Source: Planomonospora parontospora (GTDB lineage Bacteria; Actinomycetota; Actinomycetes; Streptosporangiales; Streptosporangiaceae). Taken from it: a stretch of DNA of 64,000 nucleotides. Below the pieces are notes generated by a model that had not been told where the DNA came from, made no database searches, and saw only the letters and a program-made list of their open reading frames with translations. Position 1 is the stretch's first letter; every line of letters begins with the position of its first letter. A program made the translations under genes and the position numbers. Positions 1 to 7,615 of this stretch are shown piece after piece. The stretch spans positions 1-64,000 of the forward strand of contig BMQD01000013.1 of NCBI GenBank assembly GCA_014647935.1, read 5' to 3'.

Positions 1-1
1 G

Positions 2-1444
2 ATCCGCTGGCGCGCCCGCGCCACCGCCGCAGGCGTCAACGGCGCCTGGACCACCTGGCACCCTCTTTCGATTCAGTTATCGGCAGGCGGCGGAAGCGTG
101 AAGCGTACTGCGGCAACAACCGCGATGGCCGCGAAGAAATTCCCGTACGAGCACGTCACCCATGACGAGTGCCTCACCAACGTGGCAAAGATGAACAATC
201 CCCATGCCGCCGACTCTTACCACCAGCGAGGCTGGTATTCAAAGAACTCCTTCAGCCTCTGCTGGGCCGGATGGATCGGCGAACGCGAGGACGACGGGGA
301 CGCACAACCCCAATGGGGAGATCCACTCTCCAGCGACGCACGATGGTGGGCACGAATGACGATCATCGTCAACACGTTTGTAGGTAAGGCAGCCAAGAAC
401 GGCGTGCCCAACACCGCTGCTCGAAACCCGGTGGGCGCCGTCACCAACAGCCGTCAGATCAGAGTCTCAATCCGCGTTGATGGCGGCGATGAGATGGACG
501 ATGACTGGTTGGAGCGCCGATTCAAGATCGACTTGAGGGCCAACGGCTGCACATCCTCGCCCTCCCATGAAGGCAGCGTCTCCCAATGGCGCAACGGTGT
601 GCCACGAGAGATGGTCCTGAACGCGAATGGTCCGATCTTGATGGATCCGGACAAGGTCAGCATCTGCAGCATCCTGCCCACGATCTGGTATCTCGACAAT
701 CCAGACGCCACTGATCGTGGCCGGATTCTCACACCGAAAAAGAAAGCTGACTCGACTGAACGCGTGACCATGGCGTTCATCTGTGACAGTGCCGCTTGGA
801 TCACCGCATACAGCGGGGGTTGCATCGTCAGCAACGTCCGCCCGGTGTTCGTCCTCAATGCCAACGAAAAGAAGAAAAACAAGTACGTTGTGAGGGAAAC
901 CGCGGCGCACATCATCAAAGCTCTTTATGCGCCGGGCACGACCAACCCCAATCCTGGGACCGCCAAGCGGATCCCAGGAAAGTTCGATTCAGCAAACAGC
1001 GGATGCGGCTCCAGCCCCGGCAAGCCGAGCGGTTGCCTTCATCGAACGCGGATAAACTCAACGATCAGCAATAACCGTGCGGTTGCGATCCCCATGTGCC
1101 GGACGCTGTGGTCAGGCTATAGGAGCCCGCAAAGCTGCGACGAGTTCCCCTTCGCATCCACGCATGAGGGCGCGGCCAGCACGAGCAATCAGTACTCGGT
1201 TGAGTTGATCGATGTGAAGGACAACTGTTCTTCGGGGTCACGCCTAGGGGTCTGGTATATGCGGAACCGGATCAGGGAAGGATCACCGTTCGCAGTGGAC
1301 GTGATTCCGTTCGGTCAGACCCGGCCGATTAGTGGCGCGCCCGGTGTGATCGTGACGGATCCCCTGCCTGATGAAGCCGATTACTTCGACCGATGCACGA
1401 TAGATGGCGTCGGCGAATTCATCGGTCCTATCCCGCCCCAATAA
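2..1444 (+). CDS. NucA/NucB-type nuclease domain protein, 5' end cut by window edge
   Basis: The frame is open from the left edge, so the protein begins outside the window; the GTG at 98 is only the first internal start-like codon. The piece before it (RWRARATAAGVNGAW) looks like the linker of actinobacterial surface-repeat proteins. The C-terminal third carries RTLWSGYRSPQSC followed by CDEFPFASTHEG (nt 1136-1171), the hallmark of the NucA/NucB deoxyribonuclease family, in which an Asp/Glu pair around this motif cuts DNA. The architecture of a long N-terminal region plus C-terminal nuclease, followed 69 bp later by a small unknown gene, resembles a secreted polymorphic toxin with immunity. 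Third positions are poorer in G/C than in the rest of the window, suggesting transfer. The nuclease assignment is fairly sure; the toxin role is inferred. Confidence 0.75.
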   Translation: MRWRARATAAGVNGAWTTWHPLSIQLSAGGGSVKRTAATTAMAAKKFPYEHVTHDECLTNVAKMNNPHAADSYHQRGWYSKNSFSLCWAGWIGEREDDGDAQPQWGDPLSSDARWWARMTIIVNTFVGKAAKNGVPNTAARNPVGAVTNSRQIRVSIRVDGGDEMDDDWLERRFKIDLRANGCTSSPSHEGSVSQWRNGVPREMVLNANGPILMDPDKVSICSILPTIWYLDNPDATDRGRILTPKKKADSTERVTMAFICDSAAWITAYSGGCIVSNVRPVFVLNANEKKKNKYVVRETAAHIIKALYAPGTTNPNPGTAKRIPGKFDSANSGCGSSPGKPSGCLHRTRINSTISNNRAVAIPMCRTLWSGYRSPQSCDEFPFASTHEGAASTSNQYSVELIDVKDNCSSGSRLGVWYMRNRIREGSPFAVDVIPFGQTRPISGAPGVIVTDPLPDEADYFDRCTIDGVGEFIGPIPPQ

Positions 1445-1513
1445 GACAAGCCCATCGAGGTCGGGGCGGGAACTCCGCCCCGACCTCACCATCTCCTGAT
1501 ACAGGGAAAGGTA

Positions 1514-2620
1514 ATGACCGACCTCTTCGCCTCTTATACCAACATGCGAGACCGTCTCCCCGATCAGGGGTCGATCACCTGGGTCGGCGTCACTGAGACG
1601 GAGATCCCCGTGCAATCACTGGGAAACCCTGCCGAAGAGATCTCCGGCGTCACCGTGGACGATGTATGCGCAGCTGCCATGGACCTTTCCGATGACGAGG
1701 CAATCATACTCGTCTCCCAGCGGGGCAAGTGGACAGTCCTTTTCGAGCCAGCCCCTTTCTGCGGTTTCGACCCACGCACGCTCCAACAATTCTCCGCACA
1801 CAGCGCTGCCCTCAATGTGAGCTGGACCGTGAATCACGACGTGTGGGTCACCTACGCCTCTGGCGGTCAAATCGTCGCAAGGTTCGATCCGATAGATCTT
1901 GCAGGCGTCCAGCCGAAATCCGGGGAGGAATGGCTGCAGGAACTCCCCATAACGTCCCCGCAATGGGCGGCCGACTGGATGGCGGCATGCCTGGCGCTCG
2001 GTGAGCACCTCTCGTCGAACCGCCTTGATGCGAACTGGTTGCGAGCTGGCCACCGGGCCATCGTTGTTCGCCGGAGTGCCGTAGTCACCAGCACCGCAGT
2101 CTCTTACCTTGACCTTGAGGACGACGAACTCGCCGCTGCCCAGCAAGACCCCCGGATCGCAGCAGCGATCGCCGAACCCACGAAGGACAAGCTTCCACTC
2201 ATCACCGAACTCATCGCACGGATCGCGGTCTCCTCCGCAAACCTGCCCGGACGCCCTCTGCTCGACCGCGCATTTAAGTTGATCATGGCTAGCCCCGACA
2301 ACCGCAACGACTCAGCAGAAGTGTGCAGTCAGCTCCGTGTCTGGAGCAACGACCTGACCAATCAGGCGAACGAGGCCTTTGCGTCATCCGGAGAAACGGG
2401 ACACGTGCTTCCCGGCCACGGGACCGCCCATGGCCGCCTGAAGCTGCAGGCAGCGGCCGTAGAAACCCTAATAAGGGCTCTGACGGACGACGATCCGGCC
2501 TATGTCGCCTACAAGACGGCTAGCCAGGCCTATGCGACCCACCCGAACACTGCCAATGGCGACGCCGGGCGTCTACGGGCCCTGCTGCTGGTGGCGCATC
2601 ACATTTACGACCAGGGGTGA
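1514..2620 (+). CDS. DUF6461-like protein, candidate immunity to the upstream nuclease
   Basis: A 368-residue soluble protein with no signal peptide or membrane segment. The start is fixed by a GGGAAAGG ribosome site just before ATG 1514. The N-terminal half (about residues 15-160) has features I associate with DUF6461: a WTVLFEP strand, a later VSWTVNHDVWVTYASGG stretch, and FDPIDL. The C-terminal half looks all-helical. DUF6461-type proteins have no known activity but are common in actinomycete accessory regions. Its place 69 bp downstream of the nuclease on the same strand fits a cognate immunity protein; that is inference from position. Codon use resembles the nuclease gene rather than the core genes further right. 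Confidence 0.6.
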   Translation: MTDLFASYTNMRDRLPDQGSITWVGVTETEIPVQSLGNPAEEISGVTVDDVCAAAMDLSDDEAIILVSQRGKWTVLFEPAPFCGFDPRTLQQFSAHSAALNVSWTVNHDVWVTYASGGQIVARFDPIDLAGVQPKSGEEWLQELPITSPQWAADWMAACLALGEHLSSNRLDANWLRAGHRAIVVRRSAVVTSTAVSYLDLEDDELAAAQQDPRIAAAIAEPTKDKLPLITELIARIAVSSANLPGRPLLDRAFKLIMASPDNRNDSAEVCSQLRVWSNDLTNQANEAFASSGETGHVLPGHGTAHGRLKLQAAAVETLIRALTDDDPAYVAYKTASQAYATHPNTANGDAGRLRALLLVAHHIYDQG

Positions 2621-2657
2621 CTGCGGGAACCTGTGCGCCGCGTGCGGGATGATCAAG

Positions 2658-2679
2658 GAACCTTTTTCATCCCTGGACG
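2658..2679. repeat. Left terminal inverted repeat of the IS
   Basis: Pairs with 3549-3570. The outer 14 positions differ by one base (T versus C after GAACC). Confidence 0.65.
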
Positions 2680-2735
2680 GGACGCCTGCTGGTCACAGCA
2701 TGATCGCGGGTACGGCATCCGTCTGATGACGTAGA

Positions 2736-2793
2736 GAAGCTCCTGGTAGACGGGTTGATCACCACAATCACATCCGTCGCAGCCAGGAGCTTC
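2736..2793 (+). promoter_or_regulatory. Inverted repeat that can sequester the transposase ribosome binding site
   Basis: GAAGCTCCTGG (2736-2746) and CCAGGAGCTTC (2783-2793) are a perfect 11-bp inverted repeat. Shorter nested pairs lie inside the loop (GACGG/CCGTC and TGAT/ATCA). The right arm contains AGGAG (2785-2789), the Shine-Dalgarno six bases before the transposase GTG. In mRNA reading in from an upstream gene the hairpin would hide this site. That is a known strategy by which insertion sequences limit transposase synthesis from impinging transcription. The function here is inferred from structure. Confidence 0.6.
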
Positions 2794-2795
2794 AG

Positions 2796-3561
2796 GTGCT
2801 GTTCCACCGCGTCGCGGTCGGTTTGTCGCGTCCAACGTTGACCTACGCGGCCGGAGTCATCTGGCGGCACCGCAAGACGATCAGCACCCCCTGGCGGCGG
2901 CTCAACCCCGGCCGACAGTCCCTCCTCGTCCTCGTCTACCTGCGCAAGGGCGAGACGTCCACTGAGATCACCGGCGGCTTCGGTGTCTCGGTGGCCGCCT
3001 GGCGCTACGTCGAGGAGACCGTGCGCCTGCTGTCGACCCGCTCTCCGAAACTCGACCGGGCCCTGGGAAGGCCAGGCGGGACGGCCTGCACTACCTGGTG
3101 CTGGACGGCACGCTGGTCCGCACCGACCGGGTGAAGGCCGACCGGCCGTACCACTCGGCCAAACACCGTGTCCATGGCATGAACATCCAGGTGATCACCT
3201 CTCCGGACGGGAGGATCATCTGGACCTCCGGCGCCCTGCCGGCAAGATCCATGACCTGACCGCCGACCGTATCCGGGGCATCCTGCGCGCGCTGGAACGG
3301 ACCGGCATCGTCGCCCTTGCCGACAAGGGCTACCAGGGTGCCGAAGGTCCGGTCGTCACGCCGCGCAAGGGCCGGAACAAGCCCGTCTCGCAGAAGCAGG
3401 CCAACCGCTCCCACACCCGGCTACGCGGTCCCGGCGAGCGCGCCGACGCCCAGCTCAAGAGCCGGCGCATCCTCCGCCGGCTCCGCTGCAGCCCCAGCAA
3501 GGCCGGACACCGGTGCAAGGCCATCGCCGTCCTGCAGAACTACGAGGTCGCCCGACGATGA
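2796..3561 (+). pseudogene. IS5-like transposase, two 1-bp frameshifts
   Basis: The product resembles actinomycete IS5-like DDE transposases (DDE_Tnp_4 type): N-terminal LSRPTLTYAAG and LNPGRQSLLVLVYLRKGET, then a helix-turn-helix, then a DDE domain. The reading moves through three frames. Near 3065 one base is missing (CTG GGAAG where CTG CGG AAG is expected), and near 3237 another (CTGCCGGC where CTGCCCGGC is expected). Spliced across these points the sequence continues cleanly: LVLDGTLVRTDRVKADRP, then HDLTADRIRGI, LADKGYQGA and RGPGERADAQLKSRR. DDE acidic residues are expected in LDGT, the ADKGY region and GERA. Start GTG 2796 follows AGGAG. It is a pseudogene unless the two deletions are sequencing errors. 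Confidence 0.8.
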
Positions 3562-3570
3562 AAAGGGTTC
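3549..3570. repeat. Right terminal inverted repeat of the IS
   Basis: Reverse complement of the left end with few mismatches; it overlaps the end of the transposase frame, whose TGA is at 3559-3561. Confidence 0.65.
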
Positions 3571-3640
3571 AAGGAATGCCTGTTATATCGCGCCTTCCTG
3601 CAGGTCACGTCTTATGCTCGCAGCTCGCGAAGCCGCTCTC

Positions 3641-3904
3641 CTAACCTTGATCTTTCGGGATATTGACCAGCCAGCGCGGGGTCTCGCGTGCCTCGGGCGC
3701 GCCGTCGAGTTGCACGGTGCGCCGGATGAACGCCTGTCCCCCGCCCTGGCACAGTTCGTAGACCGTGGCGCGGCAAATGCACGTCCAGGCCACCGGCCGC
3801 ACCCTTTCCACAGTGCGGTAAGGCATCCGCCAGTCGAGTCGGATGTGGTCACGCTGGGCCATGGCCACGTGTGGGCTGAAGCACTTGTCCTCCAGCACGA
3901 TCAC
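3641..3904 (-). CDS. Unknown 87-residue protein, coupled to upstream gene
   Basis: I do not recognise the family. The GTG start at 3904 overlaps the TGA of the upstream gene in a GTGA, which implies translational coupling and argues strongly that this frame is real. The protein begins VIVLEDKCFSPHVAMAQ and continues with RDHIRLDWRMPYRTVERV, a Cys-containing segment (TCICRATVYELCQGGG) and FIRRTVQL. No signal peptide or membrane segment is visible. Three cysteines in CIC and YELC could bind metal, but no known motif is complete. It sits between the IS right end and its partner gene. Confidence 0.6.
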   Translation of the reverse strand: MIVLEDKCFSPHVAMAQRDHIRLDWRMPYRTVERVRPVAWTCICRATVYELCQGGGQAFIRRTVQLDGAPEARETPRWLVNIPKDQG

Positions 3905-4263
3905 GAAGCACTCATCAGGATCGGTTCCGCCGACGGGCGAGCCTTCTGGAGTTCGACGCGCCGTATCGCTACAGCTCGCGCCGCAGTGACCGGGTTGTCG
4001 ATGCCGTAGACCCGGTAGAGCCGTCGACCGGTCTTCGCCGAGGTCTGTCCAGTCCACCACCTGTACCAGCGGCCATCTGTCCACACGACGCGGTCCACCC
4101 ACACCGACACCAGTGCGATGCCCTCGCCCTCGTGGATGTCGGCGGCAACGCCGAGGTCGTGCAACGCGGACCTCAACCGCTCTGCGGAAGCGGTCCAGGG
4201 CGGGCGGAGTGCCGAGCCGTCGACGGAACCTCTGACGATCGTTGTTCTGGGCGGCGATTCCAT
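3901..4263 (-). CDS. Unknown 120-residue protein, first gene of a coupled pair
   Basis: The family is not recognised. I start it at ATG 4263, preceded by GGGAG; an in-frame GTG at 4272 is an alternative. The middle is conserved-looking: ERLRSALHDLGVAADIHEG, then ALVSVWVDRVVWTDGRWYRWW, then AARAVAIRRVEL. The pattern of hydrophobic strands followed by a Trp-rich strand suggests a small alpha/beta protein. It is divergent from the XRE gene at 4408 across about 145 bp, so that regulator could control the pair. Such small unknown genes next to XRE regulators are common in actinomycete genomes. Confidence 0.6.
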   Translation of the reverse strand: MESPPRTTIVRGSVDGSALRPPWTASAERLRSALHDLGVAADIHEGEGIALVSVWVDRVVWTDGRWYRWWTGQTSAKTGRRLYRVYGIDNPVTAARAVAIRRVELQKARPSAEPILMSAS

Positions 4264-4407
4264 TACTCCCACCGGATGAGTCGGTCGCCCCAGGCCCTTG
4301 CGGGATAGGCTGGATGGGCTTATCCGTGCTGGTAGCAACGCTAGAAATCGCGCGGATGCCGCAGAACTGACCGGAAGTACGAGTACCGACGGCGGTGACC
4401 ACCTGTG

Positions 4408-5554
4408 ATGACCTTTCGTGGGACGACAACTCTGACCGCCGGTCGGGGTAACGGCGAACACGCTCGGGAAGGCCGCATCTCCGGATACGTTCTCAAGGTC
4501 ATCCGTGAGTCCGCAGGGCTCACTCAGGATCGGTTCGCCGAGCGTCTGGCCGTCGACGTCACGACGGTTCAGGGGTGGGAGTCCGGACGCCGGCCGCTGA
4601 TGGCGGTCTCCACGGGCGCCTACCTGTCATTGCGGCATGCGCTTCTGCGGTTCGGTGTGCGGTCGCAGTTGCTCGCGCAGTTGGACATGGCTCTTGAGGC
4701 GGACCGGTTCGTCGGCTACGTGCTCAGCACCAAGGCCGACAAGCCCGCGGCCGCAGATCACCCGCTCGCATCATGGGTGATCACGCGTCCGTTCACCGAT
4801 CTCGTGGCGTGGCCGTTCACGGCGGCCACCCCGTCCGGCCTGGAAGGCGCGGCACGGGCGACCGGCCGTCGCGGACCGGTCGCGACAGCGCCGTCCCTCC
4901 TGCCGGACGAGCGCGCACTTCTTCACCCATATGAGAACCGCAGCCGAGAACGCCGACGTCGACCGGGTGGACGGCATGATGCTCCGCCGGCAGGCGCATT
5001 ACGTGGCCGGGTTCGACGACAGTGACGACACCGCCGACTGGCTTGCGACCATGCAGCGCATCGAAGAACACCGGATGAGCCGGACCGATGAGTGGAGCCC
5101 GTCATGGGCGGTCGTGCGGTCCGGCGCCCATTCCATGGCCCGGTTCGGCGACCGCGAGGGCTTGCAGCACTTCATCCGGACCCGGCTGACCGATGAGGTC
5201 TGCGAGATCGCCAATCTCAACTACTGGGCCTACTGGGCCTACTGGCTCGGCGAGGTCAGCGAACCGCAGGTGGCCGACACGTTCATGGTCGAGCTGGACC
5301 TGGACGCCTGGCGCGGGACCGGGTTGCTGCGGCACCTGGTCGGCAAGCTGTACTCCACCAATCCCTATGTCGACGTGGTCGCGCACACGCTGTGGGCGCT
5401 GGTCATGCTGCGTCCCTCGACGCTGGATCCGCGCACCGCCGGCGACCTCAAGGAAGCCGCCGTCCGCACGCTGGAGGAGGCCACCGTGTCGCCGCAGTCC
5501 CAGCGGGAGCTTGAGGCGATCATCTACGCTCTGCGCATGATCCACCGAGGGTGA
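4408..5554 (+). pseudogene. XRE-family regulator with C-terminal helical domain, one frameshift
   Basis: The first frame encodes an N-terminal helix-turn-helix (IRESAGLTQDRFAERLAVD, then TTVQGWESGRRP) and runs to about 4915. The second frame from about 4917 continues the same family: FFTHMRTAAENADVD, ANLNYWAYWAYWLGE and VDVVAHTLWAL. Loss of one GC dinucleotide from a GCGCGC tract at 4911-4916 explains the shift, since GAG CGC GCG CAC TTC TTC restores one frame of about 380 residues, the usual size for these actinomycete regulators. The start could be GTG 4405 or ATG 4408. It is either a broken gene, a slippage-prone phase-variable one, or a sequence error. The HD-domain gene follows after 12 bp. 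Confidence 0.75.
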
Positions 5555-5566
5555 GAAGGGACTTCC

Positions 5567-6151
5567 ATGGCGGAGGAACTGGCCAGGGTGACCGGGCTGC
5601 TGTACGAGATCGGCCTGCTCAAGCGGTACAAGCGCACGGGATGGCTGGTCGCGGGCGTCCGGGACCCCGAGAGCATCGCCGACCACTCCTTCCGCGCCGC
5701 GATCATCGCTGCCGTGATCACCGCCATGGAGGGCGGGAACCCCGAGCGCGCGGCGTTCATGAGCCTGTTCCACGACACCCAGGAGACCCGCGTCACCGAC
5801 ATCCCCTACATCGGCAAGCGCTACCTGAAGGCCGCCCCGAACGAGCAGGTCACCGCCGACCAGACGCGCGGCGTCCCGGAGGCCGTGGCCCGGATGATCG
5901 GCGGTGCGGTCGGTGAGTACGAGGGCAAGACCAGCCTGGAGGCCGTCTGCGCCCGCGACGCCGACAAACTGGAGTGCCTGATCCAGGCCATCGAGTACCG
6001 CGAGCAGGGCCACCAGAACGTCCAGCCGTGGATCGACAGCTCCCTTGCCGCCCTCACGACGGCGTCGGCCAAGCGCCTGGCCGACGAGGCACTCGGCACC
6101 GGCTCCCTGGAGTGGATGATGCGCATCCTCAACGGAGACCAGGACACCTGA
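5567..6151 (+). CDS. HD-domain phosphohydrolase (HDDC2/YfbR-like)
   Basis: A 194-residue soluble protein of the HD superfamily. The metal-binding pattern is visible as IADHSFR (first His), LFHDTQE (His-Asp pair) and ARDADKLE (distal Asp). Close relatives such as YfbR and human HDDC2 are 5'-deoxynucleotidases acting on dNMPs; the substrate here is unproven. ATG 5567 follows GAAGGGA. The gene lies 12 bp after the XRE regulator, so the two are probably one transcript and the regulator may be autogenous. Length matches the family. Confidence 0.85.
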   Translation: MAEELARVTGLLYEIGLLKRYKRTGWLVAGVRDPESIADHSFRAAIIAAVITAMEGGNPERAAFMSLFHDTQETRVTDIPYIGKRYLKAAPNEQVTADQTRGVPEAVARMIGGAVGEYEGKTSLEAVCARDADKLECLIQAIEYREQGHQNVQPWIDSSLAALTTASAKRLADEALGTGSLEWMMRILNGDQDT

Positions 6152-6242
6152 CGTGCCTCCGGCGCGGAAGACGGCTACGAGCACCTGAGTCCGTCACTCG
6201 ATCACATCACGTTGCCGATTCACCGCGGGCCGTTGCACTGAT

Positions 6243-6277
6243 CGTGGAAGTCGCCCTGCCGTCGGTCTGCTTCCACG
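6243..6277. promoter_or_regulatory. 8-bp inverted repeat upstream of aldo/keto reductase
   Basis: CGTGGAAG (6243-6250) and CTTCCACG (6270-6277) form a perfect inverted repeat with a 19-nt spacer. It lies 92 bp after the HD-domain gene and 74 bp before the reductase start. It could be an operator or a weak terminator; the sequence does not decide. Confidence 0.35.
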
Positions 6278-6350
6278 TCCGCCCGGTCAGCGGATGCCGG
6301 GCCGTACGGCGGCCGTAGGCTGGGGCGACCACCAAGATCAGGAGGATGGG

Positions 6351-7325
6351 ATGGAGTACGTACGGCTGGGGACGACCGGGTTGAAGGTCTCCCGGATCTG
6401 CCTGGGCATGATGAGCTACGGCGACCCCACCCGGTGGGGCGAGTGGGTGCTGGACGAGGCCGCCGCCGAGCCGATCGTGCGGCGGGCCGTGGAGGCCGGG
6501 GTGACGTTCTTCGACACCGCCGACGTCTACTCCCGGGGCGCCAGCGAGGAGGTCACCGGCCGGCTGCTGGCCCGGCTGTTCCCCCGCCGCGACGACTACG
6601 TCCTGGCCACCAAGGTCTTCTTCCCCATGGGCGAAGGGGCCAACGACCGCGGCCTGTCGCGCAAGCACCTGCACGCCGCCGTCGACGACTCCCTGCGCCG
6701 CCTGGGCACCGACCACGTCGACCTCTACCAGATCCACCGCTGGGACGACGAGACGCCCATCGAGGAGACCATGCACGCCCTGCACGAGATCGTGCAGGCG
6801 GGCAAGGCCCGCTACCTCGGCGCCTCCAGCATGGCCGCCTGGCAGTTCGCCAAGGCCCAGCACGTCGCCGAGACCAACGGCTGGACAAAGTTCGCATCGA
6901 TGCAGAATCACTACAATCTTCTCTATCGTGAGGAGGAGCGTGAAATGCTCCCGCTCTGCGCCGACCAAGGCGTGGGGGTCATCCCGTGGAGCCCGCTGGC
7001 GCGCGGCCTGATCGCCCGCGCGGGTTCCGGCGGGAACACCGCCCGCACCGGGAGCGACCCGCGCATCGCCGCCCTCTACGCCGACGAGGAGAACAACCGG
7101 CTGGTCCTCGACCGGGTCGCCCAGGTCGCCCGCGAGCGCGAGGTCCCGGCGGCGCAGGTGGGGCTGGCCTGGCTGCTCCGCCAGCCCGGTGTGACCGCCC
7201 CGATCGTCGGCGCGACCAAGGACCGGCACGTGGACGACGCCGTCGCCGCGGTGGAGCTGGCCCTGACCGACAAGGAGCTCGCCTTCCTCGCCGAGCCGTA
7301 CCGGCCCCGTCCCGTCAGCCTCTGA
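6351..7325 (+). CDS. Aldo/keto reductase
   Basis: A 324-residue NAD(P)H-dependent oxidoreductase of the aldo/keto reductase superfamily. The catalytic set is in place: FFDTADVYSRGASEE (Asp and Tyr), LATKVFF (Lys) and LYQIHRWDDETP (His). The C-terminal cofactor loop APIVGATKDRHVDDA is also present. AGGAGG at 6340-6345 fixes ATG 6351; an upstream in-frame start at 6294 lacks such a site. The natural substrate is unknown. It is probably monocistronic, since the next gene starts 290 bp later. Confidence 0.9.
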   Translation: MEYVRLGTTGLKVSRICLGMMSYGDPTRWGEWVLDEAAAEPIVRRAVEAGVTFFDTADVYSRGASEEVTGRLLARLFPRRDDYVLATKVFFPMGEGANDRGLSRKHLHAAVDDSLRRLGTDHVDLYQIHRWDDETPIEETMHALHEIVQAGKARYLGASSMAAWQFAKAQHVAETNGWTKFASMQNHYNLLYREEEREMLPLCADQGVGVIPWSPLARGLIARAGSGGNTARTGSDPRIAALYADEENNRLVLDRVAQVAREREVPAAQVGLAWLLRQPGVTAPIVGATKDRHVDDAVAAVELALTDKELAFLAEPYRPRPVSL

Positions 7326-7615
7326 GCGGGCCGGACGGGCGGCGCGCCGGAGGCGACAGGGGCCCGGCCCCTCGGTGACGGGCCGGAGCGGAGACGGCGG
7401 GGTCCCGGCGCCTCGGCGACGGGCCGCCGGGGCCCGGCCGGGGCGGAGACGGGTCTGCGGGAGTGCACGGGCGGCGCATCCCCCACTGAAGTTTTCCCCC
7501 GGAACGCCCCCGGCGCCGTGTCGTAGTACGCACTGCGGGTGTGGAGAAGGCCATGGTGGGGGCCCCGAATCGCGGACACGCTTCCGGGCGACCGTTCACC
7601 GGAAAGGACCTGATC

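Larger units (their letters stand above)
2658..3570 (+). mobile_element. IS5-like insertion sequence with probable 3-bp target duplication
   Basis: Imperfect inverted repeats bound a 913-bp element. The left end begins GAACCTTTTTCATC and the right end finishes GATGAAAAGGGTTC; 17 of the outer 23 positions match. Each end is flanked by AAG (2655-2657 and 3571-3573), a possible 3-bp target duplication, which is usual for several IS5 subgroups. It contains a single transposase frame broken by two frameshifts. The transposase stop codon lies inside the right inverted repeat, a compact arrangement typical of small IS5 elements. The insertion sits 37 bp after the DUF6461-like gene. Confidence 0.75.

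Noticed and set aside
2796-3561. Programmed frameshifting of the transposase
   Set aside because: Two separate shifts without slippery heptamers at either point; simple base losses explain them better.
4080-4429. Extending the minus-strand frame that starts at 4429 over the whole 262 codons
   Set aside because: Its N-terminal 175 codons overlap the better-supported gene 3901-4263 in another frame; only the part after GTG 3904 is convincing.
5102-6184. 360-codon minus-strand frame over the XRE and HD genes
   Set aside because: Shadow of the real plus-strand genes; composition typical of antisense GC-rich DNA.
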